Positions 35,974 through 45,199 of a stretch of DNA of 61,206 nt are shown one piece after another. The position numbers were made by a program, and so were the translations under genes. The first letter of the stretch is position 1, and every line of letters begins with the position of its first letter. Source of the DNA: Erysipelothrix rhusiopathiae (GTDB taxonomy: Bacteria; Bacillota_I; Bacilli_A; Erysipelotrichales; Erysipelotrichaceae); assembly GCA_902772725.1 (NCBI GenBank), contig CACYBS010000014.1, positions 1-61,206 on the forward strand. Direction: 5' to 3'. The notes below the pieces were generated by a model that saw only the letters and a program-made list of their open reading frames with translations, ran no database searches and was not told the DNA's origin.

Positions 35974-38385
35974 CTATAGTACCTGTTCCGTTCTTCCGAT
36001 AATATCGTCCTGGGTTGCCTTGGAAAGTACATTGAAGAATGCACTGTATCCCGCAACACGTACAATCAAATCTTTGTGCTTTTCAGGGTGAGCCTGAGCA
36101 TCTAATAAAGTAGCTTTATCTACTACATTATATTGAACATGATATCCTTCCAAACGATTGAAGAAGGTGCGAATAATCATCTCTAATTTCTTTGTGTTTT
36201 CCTCGGTCGACAACATGGCCGGTGTTACTTTCTGGTTTAATAAAACACCACCGGTAATTTCATGTGTCGGTAATTTCGATACCGATTTAAATACGGCAGT
36301 CGGTCCGTGTTTATCCATCGAATGAGCCGGAGAACAGCCTTCTGCCAATGGATCATGGGCATGACGTCCGTTAGGTGTTGCCATGGTACCAAATCCCTGT
36401 CCGACATTGGCCGAGATGGAAGAAGTTCCTGCATAGCGGATTCCGCCGATCGGACCGCGTCCGTGTCTTGTATTTGGATATTTCTTCATTTCATCGATAT
36501 AACTAGCGTAGGCATCTACAATCATCTGATCAGCATAATCATCATCGTTGCCATACTTCGGGGCATCGTTTATTAACATATGACGAATTCTTTCACCATT
36601 CTCACCTTCAAAATCGGTTTCCAATGCTGTCATCAACTCATCCTGCGTCAATTTATGATCATCAAATACCAGCTTTTTAATCGCTGCAAGGCTGTCTGCC
36701 ATATCCGCAATTCCTACCTGCAAGCCGGAGATATAATCATAGATGGCTCCGCCTTCCTTAATGGTTTTGCCTCGGCCTAAACAATCCTGTGTTAAAGTAG
36801 AACACAAAATATCCGGCACTTCTTTTTCACTGGCGATATCTACAGCGTTTTCAATCACAACGCTGGCTCTTGTCATTTCACGGATACCCTTATCCCAGGC
36901 TTCCATTAACTGTTCAAAGGATTCCATATCTCTAAAATTGCCTCTATCCGTTACAAAACGGACACCGGAAGTCATATCAATTCCGTTATTCATGATTGCC
37001 AATAATACTCTTGGGAAATTGATGTAGCTCATTCCGGTACAGCGATATCCCCATTTGCCCGGAACGGCCGTTTCAACACATCCGACAGCGGAGTAGTTAT
37101 AGGCATCTTCTTTTTTGACACCCTTTTCCATAAAGGAAGGAATGATGACTTCATCGCTGTTGAAAGCCGGCATACCGGTTCCCAGTTTTAATACTTCTAA
37201 GGCCTCATCCATAAAAGCCTGGTTGATATTTCGATGATAGCGAACCGTTAAGTTTGGCTGCGGCAGGCGTGTCTGTCCAACTGATTTGAGCACCAAAAAG
37301 GATAAGCGGTTTACTGCATCTTTACCATCCGGAGTCTGTCCTCCTACGGTAACATTTTGATACATCGGACTTCCTGCAGAAGAGAAAGTATGTGCCTGAG
37401 AGCGAACCTTATTTATAGTTAATGTTTTGATCCATAAGTTTGTCAGTAACTCAACAGCTTCTTCTTCCGTAATTTTATTTTCTTCCATATCCTTCTTGAA
37501 ATACGGATATACATATTGATCAAAACGACCGTAAGATAATGAATGCCCGTTTGATTCAATCTGTAAAATCAATTGAATAAACCAGGTAGACTGCACAGCT
37601 TCATGGAATGAAGCTGCCGGTTCATACGGTACTCGATCACAGATGTCCGCGATTTTTAACAATTCAATGCGGCGTAAAGTATCTGCACTCTGTGCTTTCT
37701 CTCGAGCCAGCACGGCATATCTGTGGGCAAAGTTTTTTACCGCCTCAATGACGATAAGCACTGCCTTATAGAATTGGTATTTTGAGATGGATTCCGGATC
37801 GGTTAAATCCAGGTTATCCTTATATTCTCTGGCTCTTCTTTCATAATCCTTTAAACCAACCTTTAATACGTTGGCATAGTCCACTGCGATATGGGCATCA
37901 CCGGCATTTAACTTACCTTCCATTCCGAAGAAACCGGTATCCATGTACGGCTTCATCTCTTCCGGAATCAAAGCTTCCCCTTTTGCCCTTAAACAGATTT
38001 TTTCCCAGAAAGGAGCAATTTCACGAAGCTGTTGTTTTGTTTCTTCGGTAATGTAGAAAACATCCCCATCTCTTTTTTCAAACAGATCCAGTTCATCAAT
38101 AACAAACTTTAGTGTATATTCAGGAAAAATCGGAGCATCCTTATTGGAAGATGCCTGGTTTCCTACCAGAATGGTTTCATCTTCAATATAGATGTGCATC
38201 TTTTCCAAAATATTTTTGACCATTAAGGCACGGCGCATAACTGCCGGTTTTTCAAGGTGTTCACGATATGCCTCCGTTGCCAGCAGTGCACGCTGGGCAT
38301 CGATATATGGTTTTTTGTCCAATACGCTTTCACGATAAGCCTGCATTCTTTCTGTTAAGCTTCCAAAATGTTCACGATTTTCCAT
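35974..38385 (-). CDS. Glycyl radical enzyme, YbiW/PflD-like
   Basis: An 803-residue anaerobic radical enzyme. Active-site Cys436 is in SAVGCVETAVPGKWGYRCTGM; the glycyl radical is Gly779 in VRVAGYSAFF. The GCVE loop places it with the glycerol-dehydratase/PflD branch and not with true pyruvate formate-lyase, which has an adjacent Cys pair. Linked aldolase, activase and DeoR genes match the E. coli ybiW/pflD setting, where the substrates are 1,5-anhydroglucitol- or anhydromannitol-6-phosphate. Glycerol or another dehydratase substrate remains possible. AAAAGGAG precedes ATG 38385; an in-frame ATG 24 bases further upstream lacks this spacing. Confidence 0.88.
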   Translation of the reverse strand: MENREHFGSLTERMQAYRESVLDKKPYIDAQRALLATEAYREHLEKPAVMRRALMVKNILEKMHIYIEDETILVGNQASSNKDAPIFPEYTLKFVIDELDLFEKRDGDVFYITEETKQQLREIAPFWEKICLRAKGEALIPEEMKPYMDTGFFGMEGKLNAGDAHIAVDYANVLKVGLKDYERRAREYKDNLDLTDPESISKYQFYKAVLIVIEAVKNFAHRYAVLAREKAQSADTLRRIELLKIADICDRVPYEPAASFHEAVQSTWFIQLILQIESNGHSLSYGRFDQYVYPYFKKDMEENKITEEEAVELLTNLWIKTLTINKVRSQAHTFSSAGSPMYQNVTVGGQTPDGKDAVNRLSFLVLKSVGQTRLPQPNLTVRYHRNINQAFMDEALEVLKLGTGMPAFNSDEVIIPSFMEKGVKKEDAYNYSAVGCVETAVPGKWGYRCTGMSYINFPRVLLAIMNNGIDMTSGVRFVTDRGNFRDMESFEQLMEAWDKGIREMTRASVVIENAVDIASEKEVPDILCSTLTQDCLGRGKTIKEGGAIYDYISGLQVGIADMADSLAAIKKLVFDDHKLTQDELMTALETDFEGENGERIRHMLINDAPKYGNDDDYADQMIVDAYASYIDEMKKYPNTRHGRGPIGGIRYAGTSSISANVGQGFGTMATPNGRHAHDPLAEGCSPAHSMDKHGPTAVFKSVSKLPTHEITGGVLLNQKVTPAMLSTEENTKKLEMIIRTFFNRLEGYHVQYNVVDKATLLDAQAHPEKHKDLIVRVAGYSAFFNVLSKATQDDIIGRTEQVL

Positions 38386-38403
38386 AGGTTTTCTCCTTTT
38401 ATC

Positions 38404-38528
38404 TTTCATTCGAAATCTATATTGATTTCGTTTTGTGATTATATCGTAACATTATTTTCAAATATGTCAATATTTTTTTTATTCGAAATTATATTTGCTT
38501 TCATTCGTAAGTTTATTATTGACGAAAC
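38404..38528. promoter_or_regulatory. Divergent control region of the glycyl radical module with TTTCRTTY repeats
   Basis: TTTCATTC (38404-38411) and TTTCGTTT (38426-38433) are 22 bases apart; TTTCATTC recurs at 38499-38506 and an opposite-strand TTTCGTC lies at 38527-38521, again 22 bases from it. The pairs flank the two divergent starts (glycyl radical enzyme and activase). The same two words lie upstream of the DeoR gene, so they are candidate DeoR operators. Confidence 0.55.
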
Positions 38529-38568
38529 GATAAGATATGGTACTATAGTATCGTAAGGAAGAAAAATT

Positions 38569-39465
38569 ATGAAAAAAGGTATCACATTTAATATTCAAAA
38601 ATTCAGTATTCATGATGGACCCGGTATCCGCACCACTGTTTTTCTAAAAGGCTGCCCACTTCGGTGCAAATGGTGCGCTAACCCGGAAAGCCAGCTTACA
38701 AAGGTTCAGATCCTCTGGGATTCCCGAAAATGCGTACACTGCCAAAAGTGTGTAAACAATTGTCCTACACAGGCCATAAAACATGTTGACGGTAAAATCC
38801 TAATTGATGACACAAAGTGCGTTGGCTGTCTGACATGCGTTGGAAACTGCCCGCAGGATGCTCTTGAACACGAAGGTGAATCAAGAACTGTGAGAGAAAT
38901 TGTAGATATCTGTCTGCAGGATCAGGTATTCTATGAAGAATCCGGTGGCGGAATTACGATTTCCGGAGGAGAAGGAATGGTACAGCCGGAATTCTTAAAG
39001 GAACTGTTACCGGAATTAAAAAAGCACAAGCTTCATCTTGCGATTGAAACTACAGGATACATCCCGCAGGAAACATTTAAAGAATTAGCGGTATTGTTTG
39101 ATTTATTATTATTTGATGTGAAACAGTATGATAGACAGAAACATTTTGACGGAACCGGCGTCTATAATGATTTAATCAAAGAGAACTTAAAATGGGCGAT
39201 TGAGCAGGGTATAGAGGTCCTACCGCGTATTCCTGTTATTCCGGGGTTTAATGAAACATTAGAAGATGCCAAAGGATTGGCTGACTTATTGTTAGAAGTG
39301 CATGCCGCGAAAGTTCAGTTACTGCCTTTCCATCAATTTGGAGAACGCAAGTATGAAATGTTGAATCGTGAATATGCCTACAAAGGAGTTAAAGCACTTC
39401 AAAAAGAAGATTTGAAAGATTATAAACAAGTATTTATTGATAAGGGACTTGATTGTTTCTTCTAA
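38569..39465 (+). CDS. Glycyl radical enzyme activating enzyme (radical SAM)
   Basis: A 298-residue activase. The radical SAM cluster is CPLRCKWC near residue 30, followed by a two-cluster ferredoxin insert (CVHCQKCVNNC and CVGCLTCVGNC) typical of activases for PflD, GldA-type and YbiY-like systems, but absent from PflA. SGGEGMVQPEFL is the SAM-binding GGE motif. It is transcribed divergently from its presumed target enzyme; AAGGAAG precedes the ATG. Confidence 0.93.
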   Translation: MKKGITFNIQKFSIHDGPGIRTTVFLKGCPLRCKWCANPESQLTKVQILWDSRKCVHCQKCVNNCPTQAIKHVDGKILIDDTKCVGCLTCVGNCPQDALEHEGESRTVREIVDICLQDQVFYEESGGGITISGGEGMVQPEFLKELLPELKKHKLHLAIETTGYIPQETFKELAVLFDLLLFDVKQYDRQKHFDGTGVYNDLIKENLKWAIEQGIEVLPRIPVIPGFNETLEDAKGLADLLLEVHAAKVQLLPFHQFGERKYEMLNREYAYKGVKALQKEDLKDYKQVFIDKGLDCFF

Positions 39466-39495
39466 AAACAGCAGGATTCATTCTCCTGCTGTTTT
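39465..39495. terminator. Bidirectional terminator, activase / DeoR gene
   Basis: AAAACAGCAGG (39465-39475) / CCTGCTGTTTT (39485-39495), 11-bp perfect stem with A/T tracts on both sides, between convergent genes. Confidence 0.9.
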
Positions 39496-40240
39496 ATATT
39501 GTGATGAGTTGAATTTGGTTCTGCTCCAATTCCTCTTTTATGTTTTCCGGTATACCTTGATCGGTAATTACTTTAGAGATTTGATGCAGATCGACAAGTG
39601 CCACAACGCCTGTCTTGGTAAACTTAGAGCTATCTGTCACCAGAACAACTTCACGAGCCTGTCTTGCCATATCGCGGACAGCCTGGGCGCGCATAAAATC
39701 ATTTCCGGTAAATCCGCTGCCCGAGACATATCCATCCGTTCCGGCAAACAATATATCCACAAAAAAATTATGGGCGCATTCAGCAACCAGGGGGCCTACC
39801 ATGACCTGGGATTCATTCTGGTACTGGCCACCCAGTAAAATAATGGATACATTGGATATCTTTCGTATATATCCTGCGATAAAAGCAGAATTGGTGATGA
39901 TGGTAATATCCTTTTTTGTCGTTGCAAGCTCTTGGGCTAACAGGGCACAGCTTGAACCGGATTCAATCATAACGGTCTGTCCGTCCTGCACCAGATTGGC
40001 AGCCGCTTTAGCGATTTTCTGTTTAGTTTCAAATTTATATGCTAAGCGTAAATTAATATCATCGCTGTCATTTAACGCAGCATATCCGTGTTCCCTTTTG
40101 ACAATACCGTTTGTTTCTAATACATCTAAATCCTTTCGTATTGTCACCTGAGATACCTTCAACAATTGGGATAAGCGGGTTACTTCAATGCGTTTTTCTT
40201 CTTCCAATAATTCAATAATTCTAGCCTGTCTGTTATTCAT
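39494..40240 (-). CDS. DeoR/GlpR-family transcriptional regulator
   Basis: A 248-residue repressor. The N-terminal winged helix is RIIELLEEEKRIEVTRLSQLLKVSQVTIRKDLDVLE (split here as residues 4-39) with the DeoR signature, and the sensor domain carries the sugar-phosphate isomerase-like ESGSSCALLAQEL and FAGTDGYVSGSGFTG. Family members sense phosphorylated sugars. It is convergent with the activase gene and is the likely regulator of the module. No clear Shine-Dalgarno precedes the ATG; an overlapping ATG upstream is out of frame. Confidence 0.9.
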   Translation of the reverse strand: MNNRQARIIELLEEEKRIEVTRLSQLLKVSQVTIRKDLDVLETNGIVKREHGYAALNDSDDINLRLAYKFETKQKIAKAAANLVQDGQTVMIESGSSCALLAQELATTKKDITIITNSAFIAGYIRKISNVSIILLGGQYQNESQVMVGPLVAECAHNFFVDILFAGTDGYVSGSGFTGNDFMRAQAVRDMARQAREVVLVTDSSKFTKTGVVALVDLHQISKVITDQGIPENIKEELEQNQIQLITI

Positions 40241-40263
40241 AAGTCCATGTTACCAAATATTAG

Positions 40264-40292
40264 TTTCGTTTTCAATTAATACAGTTTCATTC
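40264..40292. promoter_or_regulatory. TTTCGTTT / TTTCATTC pair upstream of the DeoR gene
   Basis: TTTCGTTT at 40264-40271 and TTTCATTC at 40285-40292, 21 bases apart, 24 bases upstream of the DeoR start. The same two words occur in the glycyl radical divergent region, suggesting autoregulation. Confidence 0.5.
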
Positions 40293-40386
40293 AAAAGGTT
40301 ATAGAGTTGAATAAATGTTCTCTAACCATAGAGAGGTCTTTTGTGTTAAAATTCTTTTATTAGTAAATAGAAAGAGGGTTTTTATT

Positions 40387-41667
40387 ATGTCACAAGGTCT
40401 AGGAACTAAATGTGTTCAAGCCGGCTATACTCCGGGAAACGGAGAACCGCGTCAGATTCCTATTGTACAAAGTACTACATTCAAATACGCTACCAGTGAG
40501 GCAATGGGTCAACTGTTTGACTTAGAAGCTTCCGGTTATTTCTATACCCGCCTACAAAATCCAACCAATGATTCTGTAGCCGCAAAAATTGCCGCATTAG
40601 AAGGCGGAACAGCCGCCATGTTGACAAGCTCCGGACAGGCTGCTACATTCTTTGCCGTATTTAATATCGCATCTGCCGGCGATCACATCGTATCGTCTTC
40701 CAGCATCTATGGCGGAAGCTTCAACTTATTCAATGTGACAATGCGCCGTATGGGTATTGATTTTACCTTCGTATCTCCGGATTGCACAGAAGAAGAATTA
40801 AATGCCGCATTTAAGCCAAACACAAAAGCTGTATTTGGTGAAACAATCGCCAACCCGGCATTAACTGTTTTAGATATTGAAAAGTTTGCGAAAGCTGCTC
40901 ATGCGCATGGCGTTCCGTTAATCGTTGATAATACTTTTGCGACTCCGGTATTATGCCGTCCATTTGAATGGGGTGCAGACATCGTTACTCATTCCACCAC
41001 AAAATATATGGATGGACACGGTGTAGCAGTCGGTGGCGCTATCGTAGATTCCGGTAAATTCGACTGGACCAAATATCCGGACAAATTCCCTGGTTTAACA
41101 ACACCGGATGAATCTTACCATGGAATTACTTATACCGAACGTTTCGGTTTAGAAGGTGCTTTTATCACAAAGGCTACAGCGCAGATCATGCGTGACTTAG
41201 GAAGTATTCAGTCTCCGCAGAATGCCTTCTATTTAAATCTTGGATTGGAAAGCCTGCATGTACGTATGCCTCGCCACAGCGAAAACGCATTAAAGGTTGC
41301 CAAATTCCTTGAAAGCCATCCAAAGATCCGTACAGTACACTACAGCGGACTGGAAAGCGATCCTTATTATCCTTTAGCACAGAAATATCTGCCAAAGGGA
41401 TCCTGCGGTGTAGTATCCTTTGAAATTGAAGGTGGAAGAAAAGCTGCCGAAGCCTTCATGAAAGGATTAAAAGTCGCTGCCATTGAAACCCATGTTGCCG
41501 ATGCCAGAACATGCTGCCTGCATCCTGCAAGCTCAACTCACCGTCAGATGACAGACGAAGAATTAGTAGCTGCCGGCGTATCTCCGGATATGGTTCGTTA
41601 TTCCTGCGGCTTAGAAGATGCTGAAGATCTAATTGCCGATTTAGCTCAGGCATTAGATGCTGCTTAA
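40387..41667 (+). CDS. metY: O-acetylhomoserine sulfhydrylase (O-acetylhomoserine aminocarboxypropyltransferase)
   Basis: A 426-residue PLP enzyme of the Cys/Met metabolism family that makes homocysteine (or methionine from methanethiol) from O-acetylhomoserine. PLP Lys is in HSTTKYMDGHG; the YTRLQNPTNDSVAAKIAALEGG start and the insert FPGLTTPDESYHGI are typical of MetY and separate it from cystathionine gamma-synthase. ATG 40387 has AGAGGG upstream; further in-frame Met codons upstream lack a ribosome site. No SAM riboswitch or T-box precedes it. MetA in this window can supply its substrate. Confidence 0.93.
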   Translation: MSQGLGTKCVQAGYTPGNGEPRQIPIVQSTTFKYATSEAMGQLFDLEASGYFYTRLQNPTNDSVAAKIAALEGGTAAMLTSSGQAATFFAVFNIASAGDHIVSSSSIYGGSFNLFNVTMRRMGIDFTFVSPDCTEEELNAAFKPNTKAVFGETIANPALTVLDIEKFAKAAHAHGVPLIVDNTFATPVLCRPFEWGADIVTHSTTKYMDGHGVAVGGAIVDSGKFDWTKYPDKFPGLTTPDESYHGITYTERFGLEGAFITKATAQIMRDLGSIQSPQNAFYLNLGLESLHVRMPRHSENALKVAKFLESHPKIRTVHYSGLESDPYYPLAQKYLPKGSCGVVSFEIEGGRKAAEAFMKGLKVAAIETHVADARTCCLHPASSTHRQMTDEELVAAGVSPDMVRYSCGLEDAEDLIADLAQALDAA

Positions 41668-41673
41668 AAAATA

Positions 41674-41710
41674 ATGGAGGAAATTTTATTTATTTCCTCC
41701 ATCTTTTTTT
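41674..41710. terminator. Terminator between metY and STAS gene
   Basis: ATGGAGGAAAT (41674-41684) / ATTTCCTCCAT (41692-41702) followed by CTTTTTTT; A-run on the other side allows use by both convergent genes. Confidence 0.9.
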
Positions 41711-42005
41711 ATTCAATTGTTAAGATTTCCGTAAATCCTGTAAGTTCTAAGATTTCCTCTACTTCCGGTTTAACATTTGTAACCTTCATGCTTCCCTGCT
41801 GGTTCATTTTTTTCTGAGCACTGAGAAGGACGCGCAGACCGGTTGAAGAAATATAATCCAATTCAGAAAAATCAAACACAAGCTCTGTTACTCCATCTAA
41901 TGAAGAATCCAAAAATTTTTCCACTTCCGGAGAAGAATTTGTATCCATTTTACCTACAGGACATACTGTTAATTTATCATTTTCTCTATTGCTCTTTAAT
42001 TCCAT
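41709..42005 (-). CDS. STAS-domain anti-sigma factor antagonist-like protein
   Basis: A 98-residue single STAS domain. The phosphorylation loop DYISSTGLRVLL contains the conserved Ser expected to be phosphorylated by an RsbW/SpoIIAB-type kinase and dephosphorylated by a SpoIIE-type phosphatase. AGGAGG precedes the ATG. Its gene lies 41 bases after the gene for a protein that combines both catalytic activities, so the pair likely forms one partner switch. No sigma factor gene is nearby. Confidence 0.88.
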   Translation of the reverse strand: MELKSNRENDKLTVCPVGKMDTNSSPEVEKFLDSSLDGVTELVFDFSELDYISSTGLRVLLSAQKKMNQQGSMKVTNVKPEVEEILELTGFTEILTIE

Positions 42006-42046
42006 ACTGCCTCCTATATTTGAGATTATACTGCTGTCAATTACTA

Positions 42047-44113
42047 CTAATTATTTTTTTTATTCGTTCCTATTTTATCGAAACATTTCCGCATATACAA
42101 CTGATTCATATCATTTTTGTACTCATAACGGATTTCATCCATAATATTTTTTGTGATAAAAATACCCAATCCGCCGATTTGACGTTCTTCGCTGGAAAGA
42201 TGAACATCCGGATCTTCTTTTTGGAGCGGATCGAACGGAATACCGGAATCCATAAAGGTAATCTCTGCTTCATTTTTATAATTAGCAACCTTAACAGTTA
42301 CTGTACCCTGCTTATCTCCATATGCATAGCAGGCAATATTCACAAAGATTTCTTCCACAGCTAAATTAATCTGCATCTGCGTTTTCATCGAACAGTGAAT
42401 ATTTTCGTCAACAAATTCGATGACTGTATCTAAATTTTCTTTCTTAGCCTCAAATACTGCGGTTTTTACATCCTTATATTGGAAACACAACATCGTAATA
42501 TCATCAAATTGTTCGGTACCGTCTTCAAACTCTAATATGCGCTCGGTTACTCTATCCACAACATTCAATGACCTGGAAGTATTTGTTTCCTTCAGAACAT
42601 TCATTAAGCCTTCAGCTTTGAATTGTTCACCCTCGATATTTTGAGCTTCCGTAATTCCATCGGAATACTGGAAGATCATATCCCCTGCTTCCAACTGTAC
42701 CGTGAAATTTTCATAAGTCATGTTTTCAATTCCGCCTAAGACTAAGCCATGTTTCTCTTTTCGATAATTCCATTCCCCATTTTGGAAAAGAGCAGGATTT
42801 TCATGTCCGGCATTGGCATAAATCAATGTTCCGTTAGCTAAGTCAACATAACCAAGCCACATCGTCACAAACATGTTCATAGTATTATCCTTACAGATAA
42901 TGTTGTTTAAAGCATGTAGTACTTCTCCCGGTGTGCTCATCGTGTAAACCAGGCTGTGAATTCTTGCCTTCACATTGGTCACCACAAGCGATGCAGGAAC
43001 ACCTTTACCGGATGCATCCGCAACAACCAGAGCAACATGTGTATCATCCAGCTCGATAAAGTCGTAGAAGTCTCCACCAACCTCTCTTGCCGGTAACATC
43101 ATGGCATAAATATCATATTTATCAGAGTCCGGTATATCCGGTAACATACTGCTTTGAATTTTAGATGCCAGACTTAACTCCGTATGGATACGGGCATTCT
43201 CTTCTGTGACTTCCTTTAAGTTCGTAATATATTCATTTAACTGCGACTCCAGAATAGACAGAGATTGTGAGAGTTGAACAATTTCTTCTCCGCCTGCTTC
43301 TACCTGCAAATTACTGAAGAAACTTGTCGGTCCTTCTTCGTTATTTTTACAGTTCTTGATAAATCGATTGGATGCAGTAGTGATTGTTTCCAAAGGCTGT
43401 ATCAAATAATGACCGGCTAGGAATACCGCAATCATACCCATTGCGAAAATAATCGCAATAAGGTAAGGCGCATAAAGAATAGTTGACTTCCTTGCTCTTT
43501 CCTGCATTTCCGTCAAAGATAAATCTGCGACCACAAAGGCAACCGGTTTACCATCCACACCTCTTACGGCACTGGCGGCACTGCATAGATAATCTTCATG
43601 TTTATCCATGTTGGTAACATGCGCTGGTAAGACAACCTGGTGTTCTCTATACAGATCTAATTCCTCATCTGTCAATTTCCAGGAATCGCCCGGATAACTG
43701 ACGCTGCCCGTCAGATTTTCATACGCATCCGCATCAGCAAGAAATACATATACTCCTTTTTCTTCATCAACCGTAACAACGGTCAAATATTTAATCGAAT
43801 TTGTCTTTCGAAAGCTGTTGAGATACTTAATCAGGTTAAGATACGCATCACTTTGCATAACCGATGAATAATCTTTTACTTCCGCATCTGAATTATAAAC
43901 ATCCATTACATCTTTAGCTAAAACCCTGGTATATGCCTGCACATCATCATCTTCCGATAAATTATCTGCCGTAATTTCCACGCTGACCCCATAAACACCA
44001 AAGGCAAGATCACGGCATGCCGAATAACTCACCACTAACATAATTAACATTAGTCCTACGGTAATCACAGTAGCACCAATAAATACTCTTCGTTTAATTG
44101 AACCCATTTTCAT
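42047..44113 (-). CDS. Membrane sensor: HAMP, SpoIIE/PP2C phosphatase and RsbW-like ATPase in one chain
   Basis: A 688-residue protein. TM1 is at about residues 10-31, an extracytoplasmic sensor domain at 32-205, TM2 at about 210-235 with a HAMP-like linker (QPLETITTASNRF), and a coiled coil. The PP2C/SpoIIE phosphatase (about 330-525) has REVGGDFYDF, VADASGKGVPASL and EQFDDITMLCF. The C-terminal HATPase_c_2 domain (about 545-680) has INLAVEEIFVNIACYAYG and GGLGIFITKNIMD. Usually the phosphatase and kinase of a partner switch are separate proteins. Ribosome site is weak. The target is presumably the adjacent STAS protein. Confidence 0.9.
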   Translation of the reverse strand: MKMGSIKRRVFIGATVITVGLMLIMLVVSYSACRDLAFGVYGVSVEITADNLSEDDDVQAYTRVLAKDVMDVYNSDAEVKDYSSVMQSDAYLNLIKYLNSFRKTNSIKYLTVVTVDEEKGVYVFLADADAYENLTGSVSYPGDSWKLTDEELDLYREHQVVLPAHVTNMDKHEDYLCSAASAVRGVDGKPVAFVVADLSLTEMQERARKSTILYAPYLIAIIFAMGMIAVFLAGHYLIQPLETITTASNRFIKNCKNNEEGPTSFFSNLQVEAGGEEIVQLSQSLSILESQLNEYITNLKEVTEENARIHTELSLASKIQSSMLPDIPDSDKYDIYAMMLPAREVGGDFYDFIELDDTHVALVVADASGKGVPASLVVTNVKARIHSLVYTMSTPGEVLHALNNIICKDNTMNMFVTMWLGYVDLANGTLIYANAGHENPALFQNGEWNYRKEKHGLVLGGIENMTYENFTVQLEAGDMIFQYSDGITEAQNIEGEQFKAEGLMNVLKETNTSRSLNVVDRVTERILEFEDGTEQFDDITMLCFQYKDVKTAVFEAKKENLDTVIEFVDENIHCSMKTQMQINLAVEEIFVNIACYAYGDKQGTVTVKVANYKNEAEITFMDSGIPFDPLQKEDPDVHLSSEERQIGGLGIFITKNIMDEIRYEYKNDMNQLYMRKCFDKIGTNKKNN

Positions 44114-44203
44114 AAATTCATTTTAATACAAAACAATACGTCTGTGTGAACATAATCCCTCTTAAATCAATTGATTACCATTTTTTTACATTTTTTGATA
44201 CAA

Positions 44204-44220
44204 TATACTCTATCAGTATA
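44204..44220. promoter_or_regulatory. Inverted repeat overlapping the likely metA promoter
   Basis: TATACT (44204-44209), CTATC, AGTATA (44215-44220): a 17-base palindrome 16 bases before the metA ATG; TATACT could itself be the -10 box. Candidate operator. Confidence 0.35.
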
Positions 44221-44235
44221 GAAGGGGGCTTTAAA

Positions 44236-45195
44236 ATGATAATTATCCCAAATGATCTTCCGGCGCATAAAACATTAACTGAAGAGAACATCTTTGTCAT
44301 GACCCAGAGAAGAGCAGATACCCAACAAATCCGCCCTTTAAAAATATTGTTGTTGAATCTGATGCCAACTAAAATCGAAACCGAAACACAGTTTGCCAGA
44401 CTATTAGGTAACACACCCATTCATGTAGAATTGGATTTAATGCAGATGAAATCACACGTTTCGAAAAATATATCTGCAGAACATATGTTGAAATTCTACG
44501 ATACTTTTGATGAAGTAAAGAATCGTTACTACGATGGCTTTGTGATTACAGGGGCTCCTGTTGAACAGATGGAGTTCGAAGAAGTCGAATATTGGGATGA
44601 GCTGTGTCAGGTAATGGAATGGTCAAAAACGCATGTTTATTCAACCGTTCATATTTGCTGGGGAGCTCAGGCAGGATTATATTATCACTACGGAATCGAT
44701 AAGATTCCTTTAGAAAAAAAGCTGTTTGGCGTATTCCCTCATCAGGTAGAAAGAAAGACATCCATCCTGTTTAGAGGATTTGATGACTCCTTTATGGTTC
44801 CGCATTCCCGCCACACTGTCAGTGATGAAGATGAAATCCGCCAGTGCCCTTATTTAAAGGTCTTGGCCTCTTCAAAGGAAGCCGGTATCTATTGTGTATC
44901 TAATCAGGGTGCCAGACAGATCTTCGTGACAGGGCATTCCGAATATGATAAAAGGACATTGGAAAAGGAATATCTCCGTGATAAAAATAAAGGACTTCCG
45001 ATTGAAGTCCCAAAGAATTATTATCCGGATAACGATGACTCCAAAGAACCTATCCAATCCTGGAGAAGTTCTGCCAACCTGTTATACTCCAATTGGCTCA
45101 ACTACATCGTATATCAGATGACACCGTATAAGATTGATGAAATTCCGCCTCTGGAGAAAAAATTTACGACCGATGTCGTAGATGCGATTGAATAA
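44236..45195 (+). CDS. metA: Homoserine O-acetyltransferase (MetA family)
   Basis: A 319-residue enzyme activating homoserine for methionine synthesis. The catalytic Cys141 is in [10 protein letters not shown]; a His and Glu of the triad lie in VTGHSEYD. Acyl-donor choice in this family depends on the residue equivalent to position 111: Glu gives acetyl-CoA, Gly succinyl-CoA. Here [11 protein letters not shown] has Glu110 at that place, so acetyl is predicted, which suits the acetyl-specific MetY encoded nearby. AGGGGGC lies before ATG 44236; the longer frame from 44146 overlaps the promoter. Confidence 0.92.
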   Translation: MIIIPNDLPAHKTLTEENIFVMTQRRADTQQIRPLKILLLNLMPTKIETETQFARLLGNTPIHVELDLMQMKSHVSKNISAEHMLKFYDTFDEVKNRYYDGFVITGAPVEQMEFEEVEYWDELCQVMEWSKTHVYSTVHICWGAQAGLYYHYGIDKIPLEKKLFGVFPHQVERKTSILFRGFDDSFMVPHSRHTVSDEDEIRQCPYLKVLASSKEAGIYCVSNQGARQIFVTGHSEYDKRTLEKEYLRDKNKGLPIEVPKNYYPDNDDSKEPIQSWRSSANLLYSNWLNYIVYQMTPYKIDEIPPLEKKFTTDVVDAIE

Positions 45196-45199
45196 AATA

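Noticed and set aside
40315-40386. SAM riboswitch or T-box before metY
   Set aside because: The leader is too short and lacks the conserved SAM-I core or the T-box GGTGG motif; only a small CTCT/AGAG hairpin is present.
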